Origin: Dissophora ornata
Lineage: Eukaryota > Mortierellomycota > Mortierellomycetes > Mortierellales > Mortierellaceae
NCBI GenBank assembly: GCA_025201705.1
Contig: MU616722.1
Span: forward strand, 1 to 49,171
Direction: 5' to 3'
DNA length: 49,171 nt
A program made the position numbers and the translations under genes. Positions within the stretch are counted from its first letter, which is position 1. The number at the start of each line of letters is the position of its first letter. Shown piece after piece: positions 26,810 to 37,327 of the stretch. The notes beneath the pieces are model-generated. The model ran no database searches and was not told where the DNA came from. It saw only the letters and a program-made list of their open reading frames with translations.

Positions 26810-28078
26810 CTAGTGCATGTGGATAATTCCATTGAGTTTGAATAGCCGTTCAAAGACCAACGGATGAGGATGATCCTCAGCTTCTTCGAACACAAACCGA
26901 ATCTTTAGGAACTTCATTGTCAGGCATATCAATTGCTCGCCCACGACAATGTCCCTGTCTAGGATTTCACCTTCGATAAGCTCTTCCAGCAATGGGCAAG
27001 AACAAAGAATCTCTTGTAATCTTGGGCCACTAACTCAAATATCGAATTTGACAAGCGTGTTGAATAGACCTGAGGTCCAACACTGAGCCCTCCAAATCGT
27101 TAATTAGTTACTGACTGCATTTTATCAAACACTTGAGTGAGATCGCCGTCAGTTGGAGGAAAGCTGAGGTGCAAAACATTGAAGCCATCCCGGGTATCAG
27201 ATAGCGCAATCATCTCTATGAGTATGGCCTTGCATTCTAATAGCCTCAAGCCCCACTCAAAGGTCCGCCACATTCGGATAGAGAGTAACCGGGTCATATC
27301 GACCCACTTGCTGCATCCATGAGCCCAACTAGCGTCAAGCTCCAGATCTCTGGAAATACTTGGGGCATGGCCACATCGTAACGACATCATTGGAATAGTT
27401 ACGAAAGTCAGCGACAAGTGCTCTAATTGCGAGCGGACTTGCCAAAACATCCGCTCCATTCCATCCCGCGGGACTTGAAAGTTGTCGGCTCTATGTGGAG
27501 TGTGCGAAGGTGGGGGAGTGCCGACAAGATTAGCCAAAAGCCTGGTCGAGTGGCTGCACGTAGAGAGTAAAAGTCCAAGCAAGTGATGGAAGGATTAAGG
27601 CTAATCAACTCTACTGTGGATCAATGTCCTCCTCTCCACTCCAACCGTCATCCTCTTTCTTCTTCTTCTCTTTCACCTCTTCCTTTTCCTTCCCTATCTT
27701 CCCATTTTCATCGCCTCCCTCAGAACCGAATCTTGTTGTCCAGGCTCTTATGAAGCGCAAGATATGCTGGGATAGTGAAGTGTGTAAAGCTGCGGGAAAC
27801 GATCCAGGATCACAGGAGTGATGATCCAGTTCCCAGAGCGCTGAAGTGACTCCCGCGAGGGAACTTTGCAAAGGAATTTGCGGCAGCCCGGCTAATTGAT
27901 ACGTCTTTCCAGATGTGAGGCAGTAACTTCTGATGCCTAGATTTGCACACACGTTGACAGTGAGCAAGATCCTTTCGCTTTGGAGATAGTCCGCTACTTG
28001 CAATTGGATCTCGGGTAAATGAAGCGGGCTTCTAAGCTCTTTTGCCGACTGATGTTTATGTACAGTCAACTCTCTCAC
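26810..28078 (-). pseudogene. F-box / leucine-rich-repeat protein, broken
   Basis: The minus strand carries three consecutive coding-like pieces in different frames. The first (28078-27611) contains an F-box-like segment, SPLHLPEIQLQVADYL. The second (about 27608-27470) reads NPSITCLDFYSLRAATRPG and the third (about 27480-27100) QVRSQLEHLSLTF and later LRR-like text. A short tail (26992-26810) is also coding-like. Frame changes near 27610 and 27470 have no splice sites, so I call it a pseudogene. F-box proteins recruit substrates to SCF ubiquitin ligases, and this kind with irregular LRRs is expanded in Mortierella-like fungi. The first codons (RELTVHK) are read from the inverted repeat of an adjacent MITE, so the original start is lost. 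Confidence 0.5.
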
Positions 28079-28267
28079 TCTGAAAGACTTGAATTTAAGG
28101 TGGGCCGTACTGCCGTACTGCCGTAGACACTCTCACATAGATATTTCTCTGGACAATAAAACTTTTCTTTCCGTTTTATTACTAAGTTCCGAGGTTGGGA
28201 CTGACGTTGTCGTCCGTTTCAAGGAGAGTTCCGTTTTACAGATGGCCGATTAATAGAGAGTTGATTG
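28063..28267. mobile_element. MITE, pogo/Tc1-mariner-like, 205 bp
   Basis: The left end reads CAGTCAACTCTCT and the right end, reverse-complemented, CAATCAACTCTCT, one mismatch in 13. TA flanks both sides (28061-28062 and 28268-28269), the usual target duplication of this superfamily. There is no coding capacity. The CAGT...TA signature also fits the second element at 29218. Confidence 0.65.
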
Positions 28268-28335
28268 TAGGGAGCACACAGCAAAAGCGAAAAAAGGAGC
28301 TGGGAAACGAGATGAGTTTATCTCCGGAACGATCC

Positions 28336-30516
28336 TTACTCTCTGGCCGAGACAAGTTTGATCAACCTCTTCAGTATGACCATCTCGTCCCTGTGTTCTG
28401 CGACACCTTCATCAAAAAAGGTGTCCATGTTCGAAATGTTGATATACACCATCACATCCTCAGCACCAGTCGCAGGGTCCTTTCTGATATGGGTGACTGG
28501 CCTTGAACCACTGACGTGAGGGAACTCCAGATGAATGCGGAGTATGCCCTTGATGTTGGAAGGAATACCCGAAGTCTCAAAGGTGCGTCGGATGCCTTCC
28601 AAGGATGAGTTCGCGGTGATACCGTCCGCTTTCAGGAAGAAACATCGAATATCGCTCGAGGTTTCATTCTCCTTGTGATCTTTTTGCAGCACAGCATTGC
28701 TATAGAACTTGATCGCAAGAGAGCCGGCGTACCGCTTGTCAGAGAAAAACCAGGCTCCGTCCGGACGTGCGCCAGAAGTCGCAACAAGCATCTTATTCGG
28801 AGGACAATCGGTGAGAAAGTCGAGATCAGCGTGAGTGCTACTGCCGTCATATCCAAACCCTATAGCAGTGTTGATATCAATTTGAAGCAGCATATCGTCG
28901 CACCATCTGGGCAAAGCGATGCCTTGGAGGAAAGGAAGATCCACGATACGGAAGCCATTGAAGCGCTGGAGTGTTCGACGGACAAGCGGCTCTATCACGT
29001 CTCCCTTTACAGTTGAGACTTTGCCAAAGCCGGCGACAATCCGGTCAAGTTGATCAAGGTACTCCGAGAATACCGGGTCCTTGCCTGAAGTCAAAGCAAA
29101 GAAGGTGTGTAACCGCGTGTATAACGAGGTGAATGTGCAATGAGCAAACAAGGAGGCAGCCAAACCTGAGGAGGTGGGTAAACGCGTGTGAAGACGGGGA
29201 GCTGCGAGAACGATATACAGTCAACCCCTGTTATAATGACATGTTTGGTACAGAGATTTGGAGGTGTCATTATAGGCGATTGTATGGGAATGTCGTTACA
29301 ACGAGAAGAAATGCATAGTAAAAAAATATAATGAAAATTCAAGTGGTGTCACTACATGAAAAATGTCAGTACAGCGAGTGGCATTATATCGGGGGTTGAC
29401 TGTATTGGATTTTCGGAAACGATAGGCCAAGACCATTCGACAGAGAAGCAGGGCTGCCTCGCTTGTTTTGTTACCCTCAAGAATGGCGCGCACCCCACCC
29501 CGAAGTCCACTCTTCACGTGCTTAATCGTGTCGTCAATGGCGTTATTTAGAGTAGCTTGCTTAGAGTCCTGGGTAGAGCCTGTTGCGACGAGGCGATTGA
29601 CGACACCAATGGAAAATCGGGGTCGTCCTGATAGCTTGAGACGTTTGGCAGGCGGGATTTCACAGTCGGACATGTCGACCAGATCTGAGATCACCTTGAT
29701 CACTTCACATTCATCGAGCACGGGGAAATCCGTGATTTTTGTGAAGTTGTTAGGTTTGTCAATGGCCGAGTACACATCATCGGCATTCTGCAAGGAGAGC
29801 GATGTGCCAAGAATTACGAGCGTTGCCCGCATCTTGCTCAGTGTAGCAGATAAAGGCATGAGAAAGCCGCGGCGGAATCTCGACTGAATTTGGTTCTTGC
29901 TGTCGATGAGGATATTTTTGTCTCTGATCAAAGCGGATGGCGCGATAAGCTTGTCAGCTAAGATGCTATTCTCAGCAACTTGAACCTCATCCAGAGCAAT
30001 CACCAGCCCAATCCCTTTTGGGCGGAGGAGCGAGTGGAGCTTGATTTGGACTTCGGTGAACATAGTTCGGATTATAACTCTGTCATACTTCCGCAGCTTG
30101 TTGACCAGCTCACAAATAGTCTCGGCACCTCCGGTAGTCGTCTGCTCACGGAAGAACCGCTGTGGCTCCAGATCCGGGTTGTTGTTGAGGAGAAGCTGCA
30201 AGAAAAGCAGCCGTGCAAGGAACTCGAGCTCGACGCGTTCTCCTGCGAGTACCTTCACAGAGGAATCGAAATCCAACAGATCGGGCAATGTCCTCGGCTT
30301 CCTGTCAGTCCTGTTCAAGTATATGAACTCGACGTCCTTGGCAAGCCTGACAAAATTTGAGTCCTCAAAGTCTGGAGAGACGAACGCACTCGGGGAACAA
30401 CAGACGCAGTATACGACAAAGTGCTTGATTGCCAGATCAATGACTGCGGCAGTCTTTCCAGACCCGGATGGGACAACCAAATTGAAGTTGATACACTTGA
30501 GGACGAACAGGTGGTC
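28336..30516 (-). CDS. Crinkler-type (CRN) NTPase-nuclease protein, N-terminus unresolved
   Basis: The first open block (30516 to about 29405) begins after a pyrimidine-rich acceptor (TTGAAAG at 30517) and holds a P-loop PSGSGKT, a Walker B-like LVIALDEVQ and an RRGFLMPLSATLSKM segment. The second block (about 29084-28336) begins after acceptor TTGACTTCAG and holds a nuclease-like domain: ARPDGAWFF followed by LAIKFYS, the Asp...xxK pattern of restriction-endonuclease-fold nucleases. These are the two domains described for Crinkler effectors, host-nucleus-targeted proteins of oomycetes and some fungi. The donor joining the blocks is not certain, and a MITE (29218-29402) lies between them, probably within an intron. 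No N-terminal header domain or ATG could be placed. It may be functional or decaying. Confidence 0.55.
29218..29402. mobile_element. MITE, pogo-like, 185 bp, inside the Crinkler gene
   Basis: Terminal inverted repeats CAGTCAACCCCTGTTATAAT (left) and CAGTCAACCCCCGATATAAT (right, reverse complement) match at 18 of 20 positions. TA duplications flank them (29216-29217 and 29403-29404). There is no coding capacity. The ends resemble Tigger/pogo-type elements. It separates the NTPase block from the nuclease block of the Crinkler gene. Confidence 0.8.
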
Positions 30517-31469
30517 CTTTCAATCGAGAAGGACAAGGAAAAAGAGAAAGGCGACCCTCCAAGCCCGAAATACGCAACAGAATTTGCTCCGCCTCTGTCT
30601 GTCATGAGGATGTCCACGTTGACCATTAGACAAGAGTATTTTTGAAAACAAATCCATGGAGATCAACCCTTGTAGAATCATCCTGCCTCTTCCCCCTTGA
30701 TTTTCACCCTTTTTCTCCAAGCAACACAGTGCCATGGCTTTTCGTGAATTTGTGTCTGGATGAAGGCAATCAAGAAAATATCCATCTTTCGCCTTGAACC
30801 AAACAGGTAAAGTTCCTGGATATTCTTTTCCTAACTTTCATCTCTTTTACAGTTTATTATTTACTCTCTAAAGAAGGCAGAAAATCAACAATCCCAAAAC
30901 GTCGAAACAGGAGACAGGTTCGGTTGTAATCTCGCCTTGTACTATAGGTCTGACCATCACCCATTGTATTCACAGCGCCGATACGGCCCCGGATAATTTT
31001 TTTTAAAAAGAATGCGTGTGTTGTGTCTATGGGGTCGCCAAAGAGGCCAAGGTCTTTGCAGATGGAGTACGTTCATTTCTCTTTTTTATATGGCCGAGAC
31101 CGTATTATTCATTCCTTACATACAACCTCAACAGTCGGACAGTGTTCATGATGAGAGAGATATGGGGATACACTGAAACAAAAACAAGATATTATTATAT
31201 GACCGACTTTTGGCTATCTTTCTGCGGAATACTGTAATAGAGCTTTGTAGGTCTTGATTCAAGATGACAAGAACCACGCAAACGTATAAAAACAAAACGC
31301 AAGACAATAGGTTGTCTTTTTTGTTCGAGTACTATTTGGTTTAATCTTATTGAGGTCCCACTAGAGTTCACTCTTTGATCGCTACAAAAGGATAGAATGA
31401 GACGAGTCAGGGTTGGGTAATGCAAGCAAATGGGTGCAAGTACGAGTTGTCTGGAAGAAGGACTACATA
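30517..31469. other. Region upstream of the Crinkler block
   Basis: This may contain 5' exons of the Crinkler gene on the minus strand, but none could be placed with confidence. No recognised domain, repeat or RNA gene is visible. The right end is the 3' flank of the zinc-finger/HNH gene. Confidence 0.35.
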
Positions 31470-34306
31470 TCAGTGGCCCCTGAATTTCTTTGCGGCGACA
31501 GGATGAGTAATGGAGGAGCCTGCGTACTGTCTCTTTGCAGAAGAGCAGGAATCCATCTTGTATGGTTGGCCATTGGTAGCCAATGCCGCTCCTTGGCCGT
31601 TGACCCCAATTTCTTGAAAAGGCACGCGCTTATTCTGCAGTGAGTACCGAGCATGAACAATGGGTCCTTGCGTTGGAGTCACAGCCTGGGTGGACGGTTG
31701 TGTCTGGACTTGTGCGGGTGGTGAGGATGAAGATTCCACTATGGAGGTGTCCTCCGCACGCGTCAGCAAAGGGGTTTGGTGGAAGTGCAGGCACGGCAAA
31801 GGGTTTTTTTTCATTTTTTCGATTCGAGACTCCCAACTACAGTAAAAAGAAGGTCTGTCATTGATGACTTTTCTGTCGATGCGACTGCATTGTTCAATTA
31901 CATATTGGTTTGCAAACAACCTACCCCAGCTTCAATTCATTGGTATCGTCAATAAGTTTGAACAGGTGTTTGCGAAGAACGTTCACAGCCCATCTTGTCC
32001 TCGACTTTTCCTTGGATCGCTTGAACTCGTCGTCGTTCTGAAATTCCAAGAAGTCTTGCTTCATAAAGTTGATTTCCCTCTCCATGTACACAACGGTGTG
32101 GAGGTCGTACGGGTCCGTATTGATACAGCGGTCGAAATCGCAACATTTTCTTGGCTTCATTCCACTGACGACTGACTGGCGCTCGCAGACTTCAAGATAA
32201 AACCGGTACTTTTCGAAGGTCCAGTGTTGAATTCGATGTTCTTTGCCTTTGTTAATTCGGTGCCGTAAGAAGGTGTCATAGCTCTTCCTGAGATAAGGAT
32301 CAACGTCCGGTCGATTTCTCTCCAATTCCTCGTCAAAATTCTCGATTTTGTCTAGAACCATGTCGCCCCAGACAACACCAGCTGGCATTTCTTTGGCAAG
32401 CTGATCAAGGTACTCGATTCGTTCGAGGATATCACGGTCAGAGAAGATGCTATGTTTATGTTCAATAAAAGAAGATCGTCGGTCAATAAAGCATGTGGAG
32501 AGTCAACCAATGGAGTAATAAATAGATGAAGGCTTTACCTATTACAACTGGCGCAAGAGAGTACCATGATTTGATCTGGGTGCCCATACGGCAGCGAGAC
32601 CCCAGAAACAAACGTTGTTCGATCAATTGACTTCCGGACTCTAGGATCGGTACCACGTTCATAGCGGAGTTGGGAGCCACACCAAAAGCATAGTTGCCTG
32701 AGATGAGATGCCACTTGAACGAGCTCTTGAAAAAGCGCAACTGAGAGCTGAGGAGCACCGACACAATACCCTTGGATGTACGTAACCACAAATGCCATTC
32801 TTGCTTGATCCAAAGAGGCAAAGACGCATGGGCGATCTTTTTTCATTCTACGCCGCGCCCAACGATCAACGGCTCCCATAAATGATCCCTTTTTGGCCTT
32901 TCGATTACAGTCTTTGCAAAGAGACCTTACAATGAAGGGGTAATGGTCCATGGATGAACTACGATCATAGATCGCATTCTCTTTGCTGAGCTTGATGCCA
33001 CAATCATGACCGCGGCAATACATATCCTGAAGCTGCTCATCGATTAAAGGTTGGATTGCTGGAAGAGTCCAAAGTTTCGAGACTGGTCCTTCCACTCCAT
33101 AGCTTTCCTTAGCAATGGTCTCGCCCTAAGCACGATTATCAAACAATACCGATTGATTAGAACAGTTTGTCACGACAAATATAAAGAAAAAACTGTTCGC
33201 AAGAGTCTGCATACCTTATCCCGGCGCCTCCGAATATAACAGACGTTGCAATACTTCGTACCAGGAAACGTGAGAGGTCCAGTCTTCCCATTAAACCGAA
33301 GTAGAGAGGAACGCCAGGAAATTAGGCATCCACAATCTTCGCACTCTTTCCCTTCGTCTGCCGTTGAATTTATAAAGTACTTGTTATCAGCAAGACGACT
33401 GAAGGAGGTCTCTTGTCCTCTCGTAAGGGCCATCAAGGTATCAGCCCAGATTATGGGCGACACTTGCTCTCCCCCTAGCTAAATGAGAGACATGACAGAT
33501 GTTACTGTAAGCCTTCATGTTGCAAAAGCATCCAGTCATCAATCCAGATGAGTACCTACCTTCATGTGGCCATCACTTTCATCAAGGTACGCTCCCCGCG
33601 CAAAGATAACGTATTCAAGCTGGATATGCTTGTTAACTCTTGAAGGTATCATCCACGCTAAAGAAAATGGGCATTATTAGACTTACTCGACTGCATCGTC
33701 CTCTTCCAGTTCGATGCCGACAAAGGAGTAGGGCTTACTATTAGATTCCTCATCAATACATTCTGGTGCAAGTAGCTCTGGAGGCGGGGGGGCTGAAGGC
33801 TTGGGCTGCTTGGGGGGCTTGGGCTGCTCGATGAAGTGTTCTGGGGGTACTCCTCTTGATATGAGGTAGCCATGCGCTTTTTGCCTGTGTTGCCGAAGAG
33901 CGTCAGCGTTGTTGAGCCTGCGTTTGCATTTGCCGATGAGACAAGGAAACGACCTGTGGCACTCATCCAAATGTTGTTCATAGTTTCCTCGAGTGCATGT
34001 TTTGGCGCAGTTTGGTTCCTTGCAAATGATGATATTGTGGACGAGGCGAACGTGACTTTCAAGACCTCGCTTCGTCCCAAAGGATTTTGTGCAGTGCTTT
34101 CCAAGCTCCGTCTCTTTGTCGCAAAGAAACGTCAAGCCGCCGTGTATCTCCTTTTTGTGTCTGGTAAGAAGGCCTTGAGTCGTAAAAATTTTGCCACAGT
34201 CTCCTGCGTCGCAGATATATGTTATCTCCAGTGATGAGGTTTCTAGTGCGAAAGAAGGCCGTCCTATTTCTGGCCGTCTCGACGCACGCGGTCCTTCCTT
34301 GGCCAT
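31470..34306 (-). CDS. C2H2 zinc-finger protein with three CxxC zinc modules, HNH-like
   Basis: Six minus-strand exons join in phase: 34306-33687, 33638-33560, 33478-33215, 33125-32539, 32449-31925 and 31836-31470, giving 813 residues. Four C2H2 fingers lie at about residues 32-145 (for example C32, C37, H50, H55). A Pro-rich linker follows. Then come three modules with a CxxC or Cx4C pair and a distal CxxC: CEDCG...YCNVC in exon 3; C358, C363...C391, C394, N395; and C467, C470, SIDR (487-490), C512, C515, N516. The last matches the CxxC...SxDR...CxxCN pattern of HNH-like homing-type nucleases, but the usual catalytic His is not obvious. The C-terminal exons are charged, then Gln/Pro/Ser-rich. 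I know no named family with this order. The coding frame is intact, unlike its neighbours. Possible roles are a domesticated mobile nuclease or a DNA-binding regulator. Confidence 0.7.
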
Positions 34307-35200
34307 GATGCAAGGATCCTTGAAGCAGAGCGTTGGTGGCAACACTGGTTATGGGAGTTTATTCAGGAGATGTCAATGCGTTCTCCGCCCATGTAATTGA
34401 GCGATAATCAAATGACAACCAACGGAGTCCTCTCGTACCTGATAATGGGGGGGATTGAGGGAGGAGTTTGTAGACGAAGAAGAAAAGAGCAAAGAGAGAA
34501 TGCCAGCGTCTCTAGGTTTGACCCGAAGAATATAAATTTATTTAAGCTTCTATCTGACCCTTTGGTGGCGTTCAGGAAAAACTTACCGTTCAAAAGTCCG
34601 TTCCCTTGGTGTCATCTACGACGGCGTCCTTGTGCGGCTGATATATCACCCGTCTGTGCTGTATTTATACCCTTTTGGATCTGACTCAGGTTCTTCCACA
34701 CCGTTATCAAGGATACATCCTGCGTTTTCCTGCTTCATTTGAATAACGGCAAGAATGAGTTGAGGCTTGGTGGTGAGGCTCAAATGTATAATCGCGCGTA
34801 CTTGGGACAAAGAACCCAAATCGACGTCGGTCATGATGGACAATGAGCCAGGACTAGTTCTCAACCACAACCTAGTAGCGTTGATCAGACTGCATGGAAT
34901 GCACAGCAGGCTGACACCAAGCCATTTGATCGACGATTGTTTAAAGGGCATGTTCGTGAACCTTTTAGTACCGGGTAAGGATGTCTATCTCAAGACAAGC
35001 CGTACTTGTGGGCGAGTATGGCGATACCTGGCACTGACAAGGCTTTAGGAGATAAAAGCTGCTGAGTGATATTGACATCTGCGTATCTCGTTAAGTGCAA
35101 ACACACGCCTGGCGCGACAACAACGAATGAGTTTGCTCGGATTACATATCAAGGTAATGATTATCGTGGACTGTCAAGTCCTACTTGCATAAAAGAGATG
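34307..35200. other. Upstream region of the zinc-finger/HNH gene
   Basis: Nearly 0.9 kb without a supported gene. A minus-strand open frame at 34646-34951 has no recognised domain. It holds the promoter of the zinc-finger/HNH gene, with no named motif. Confidence 0.35.
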
Positions 35201-35640
35201 TTAGTGTCTAAAATCATGTCCTGGAACGCACCGTGTAACAGTAATGCAAGGGTAGGAGCAGAGCACATCCGGAATCCAGGAGACATATGGGATGGCTGTG
35301 CCAGACGGGGCAACCATGGCGACCACACGGTGACCGCTGGACATATTTATGTCTCCCTCGACAATAGAACGCAGAGTCTCGCCACCGCTCGACCTTGCCT
35401 GCTTGTCCAGCTCAAGTCCCAACATGACCAGGCTTGTGTCTGTCGCTTTTCGGAGATATGGTAGAGTCCTCTTGTAAAAGGGCCCTAGCCTTTCCCTCTG
35501 GGAGGCTTCCACATCCCTTGGATCGACAACATGAGTGGTATAGTGACCATTGACGGTTTCGAGGATGCCTCCCAACTCCTTTTCGATATCAACATCCTGA
35601 ACAGATGGCAGTTGTACGGGAGTTGTTGCATCATGAAAAG
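35201..35640 (-). pseudogene. Crinkler-type fragment ending at its P-loop
   Basis: An open frame from about 35640 to 35201 reads like the region before the NTPase of Crinkler-type proteins (THVVDPRDVEASQRERLG, then LGLELDKQA, then RVVAMVAPSG). At the glycine of the expected P-loop the text changes to TAIPYVSW and has no GKT, and the frame soon ends. The piece is in the same orientation as the Crinkler gene at 28336-30516, whose P-loop is complete. Either this is a truncated separate copy, or it is the displaced 5' part of that gene. Confidence 0.4.
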
Positions 35641-35712
35641 AGGAGAAAACAGTTAGCTAATGAATAAAAACATACACAAATGAGAATTCAAAAAAAAGTA
35701 TAATCGCACTCG

Positions 35713-36222
35713 CCAGGATACGATCGATCCGAACGACGGGCTGAGAGTGGAGGGGATGATACCGCGGATGGTCATATCGACCGCCTCAATTGCATGACGA
35801 TGTTGCATTGGAGTCTCATCCCAAAAGATGGCACTGCGATTGCGAATGTTGGCGGCGAGTTCTGACGTTCGAGGGATGTTGCAAGCCGAATCAGCAAAGA
35901 CGGGGATGGGGATCTTGAAGGTAGAGTGAGCAGTGCGGCCTCCTTTCAAGATCAGAGCGGCAAGGCCAGAGGAAGCGACGGCGATAACATCCTTCCTAAG
36001 GATGCCACGGGTGTGAGCGACCAATGTATTGTAGAGAAATGATTTGCCTGTTCCACCTGGCCCATCGATGAAAAACAGCCTCTCCTGGGATTGACCATCC
36101 AGGGCACGGATTATCCTGTCGAAAGCAGTTCGTTGATCATTGTTCAAGAGAGGGATGTATTGCTGGGCTAAATGCTCCTGGTCCTCGATGGAATCCTGGT
36201 GTCGGTTAAGATGGCCATCGTG
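35713..36222 (-). mobile_element. Helitron PIF1-like helicase fragment
   Basis: The frame contains NNDQRTAFDRI, P-loop DGPGGTGKSFLYNTL, motif Ia VASSGLAALILKGGRTAHS, and IFWDETPMQHR as the Walker B (DEAPM-like) motif, in the order seen in Helitron-encoded PIF1 helicases. It then stops: the later motifs, the rest of the helicase and the Rep domain are missing. At its 5' side the reading frame passes straight into a short tandem repeat (36223-36345). This is a non-autonomous remnant of a rolling-circle transposon. Confidence 0.75.
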
Positions 36223-36345
36223 GAATTCGCTGAAAAAATAAATTCGCTGAGAATTCGCTGAGTGTTCGCTGAAAATTCGCTGAGAATTCAATGAAAAAAA
36301 AATTCGCTGAGTGTTAGCTGAGTGTCCGCTGAGTCTTCACTGCAA
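36223..36345. repeat. Irregular tandem repeat, unit about ATTCGCTGAG
   Basis: About ten imperfect copies of ATTCGCTGAG/A (with variants GTTCGCTGA and GTTAGCTGA), some joined by A runs. It begins exactly where homology to the Helitron helicase ends, so it marks an insertion or deletion boundary. Confidence 0.75.
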
Positions 36346-36745
36346 ATAACTCGTACGACGATGCTTGGTGGAACTTCGATGCCTACTGTTTCATAGTCGG
36401 TATATTCACCGCGTCTCTGCAACCATACCTCCATCCTTGTACACTACACATATATATACCCCTCCTCTTCTGTACAATAAACGGCACTCGTTCCTGCCCA
36501 TTTCCTAGATACCTGCCTATTCCCTAGATCCCTGCCTCCTCCACTGCTCCTTCTTGTTACTGTTACATTCGAGCGCGTATGCCGTTCCACGTTGTTGTTA
36601 AGGTCTTCGTCTCCATTTTTTACAAGCCATACGTGTGATGCTGCATGAGGATGGAACCAGGGATTGTGTGGCCCTACAATAACCCTGCCACTTGTCACCA
36701 CAACCGCCATTGTCACCAAGGCATTCCACCTCACCGTCCCAATGA

Positions 36746-37242
36746 TTACCATCTGCGTGTTGTCATGAGTATGGTTCGCGACCTTGAAAGACCTGCTGCA
36801 TCCTCGCTTTCACGACGCCCGTACACCTCGACCTTGAGGCAAAGAAGGACTTCATCGCCTGACTGGATCAAAAGACTTGACAAACTCCTTGCCAGCTGCT
36901 TGCTGTGATCTGAGAACCGCAGGGTGCAAATTGGATCCTTGACTCCTAGAGCCTTGTAATTCTCGATATCCACCAACGAACAATAGGCGTGCGATCTCAG
37001 TGCAAGCTCCAACTTCGAATCAACAATGGCTTTATCTGACCGGCGCTTCATCGGACGAATGTATGCTTCCGTTCCGTCACCCAATCGCTTGGAACTGCAA
37101 ACCGGAAGGTAGGCGTACACCTTTTCGCCTCCCGGCAGCGTAACCTCCGCTTGCTCAAACAGGTCGTTCACGAATCGAGCAGTTGCCGGGTGCCCAGTTT
37201 TCTTAATCAGCTGGGCGTCAAGATCGTCGAAATCCTCTTCCT
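36746..37242 (-). CDS. Unrecognised open frame, probable gene fragment
   Basis: About 165 codons open on the minus strand, beginning after an acceptor-like TTAAG at 37243. The product has a coding-like composition (LPGGEKVYAYLPVCSSKRLG, later RSHAYCSLVDIENYKALG) and no homopolymers. I do not recognise the family. It lies divergent from the broken Crinkler copy at 37.3 kb and beyond the Helitron remnant, so it may be part of a transposon or of a decayed gene. After about 36780 the text looks non-coding. Confidence 0.35.
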
Positions 37243-37327
37243 CTTAAGTGTAGATAAAAAGAAAGGTTGAGGTGTAAATGAAAAAGAAAGGTTGCATGCA
37301 GAGCAGATGAAATTTTGAGAGCTAGTT

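Noticed and set aside
29084..29163. Start codon region of an independent gene for the Crinkler nuclease block
   Set aside because: The residues before the acceptor at 29085 look like intron; the conserved domain begins after it.
34646..34951. Minus-strand open frame of 101 codons
   Set aside because: No domain, no splice context and no support beyond openness.
36223..36345. CRISPR array
   Set aside because: Units are 10-11 bp, irregular and without spacers; the host is a eukaryote.
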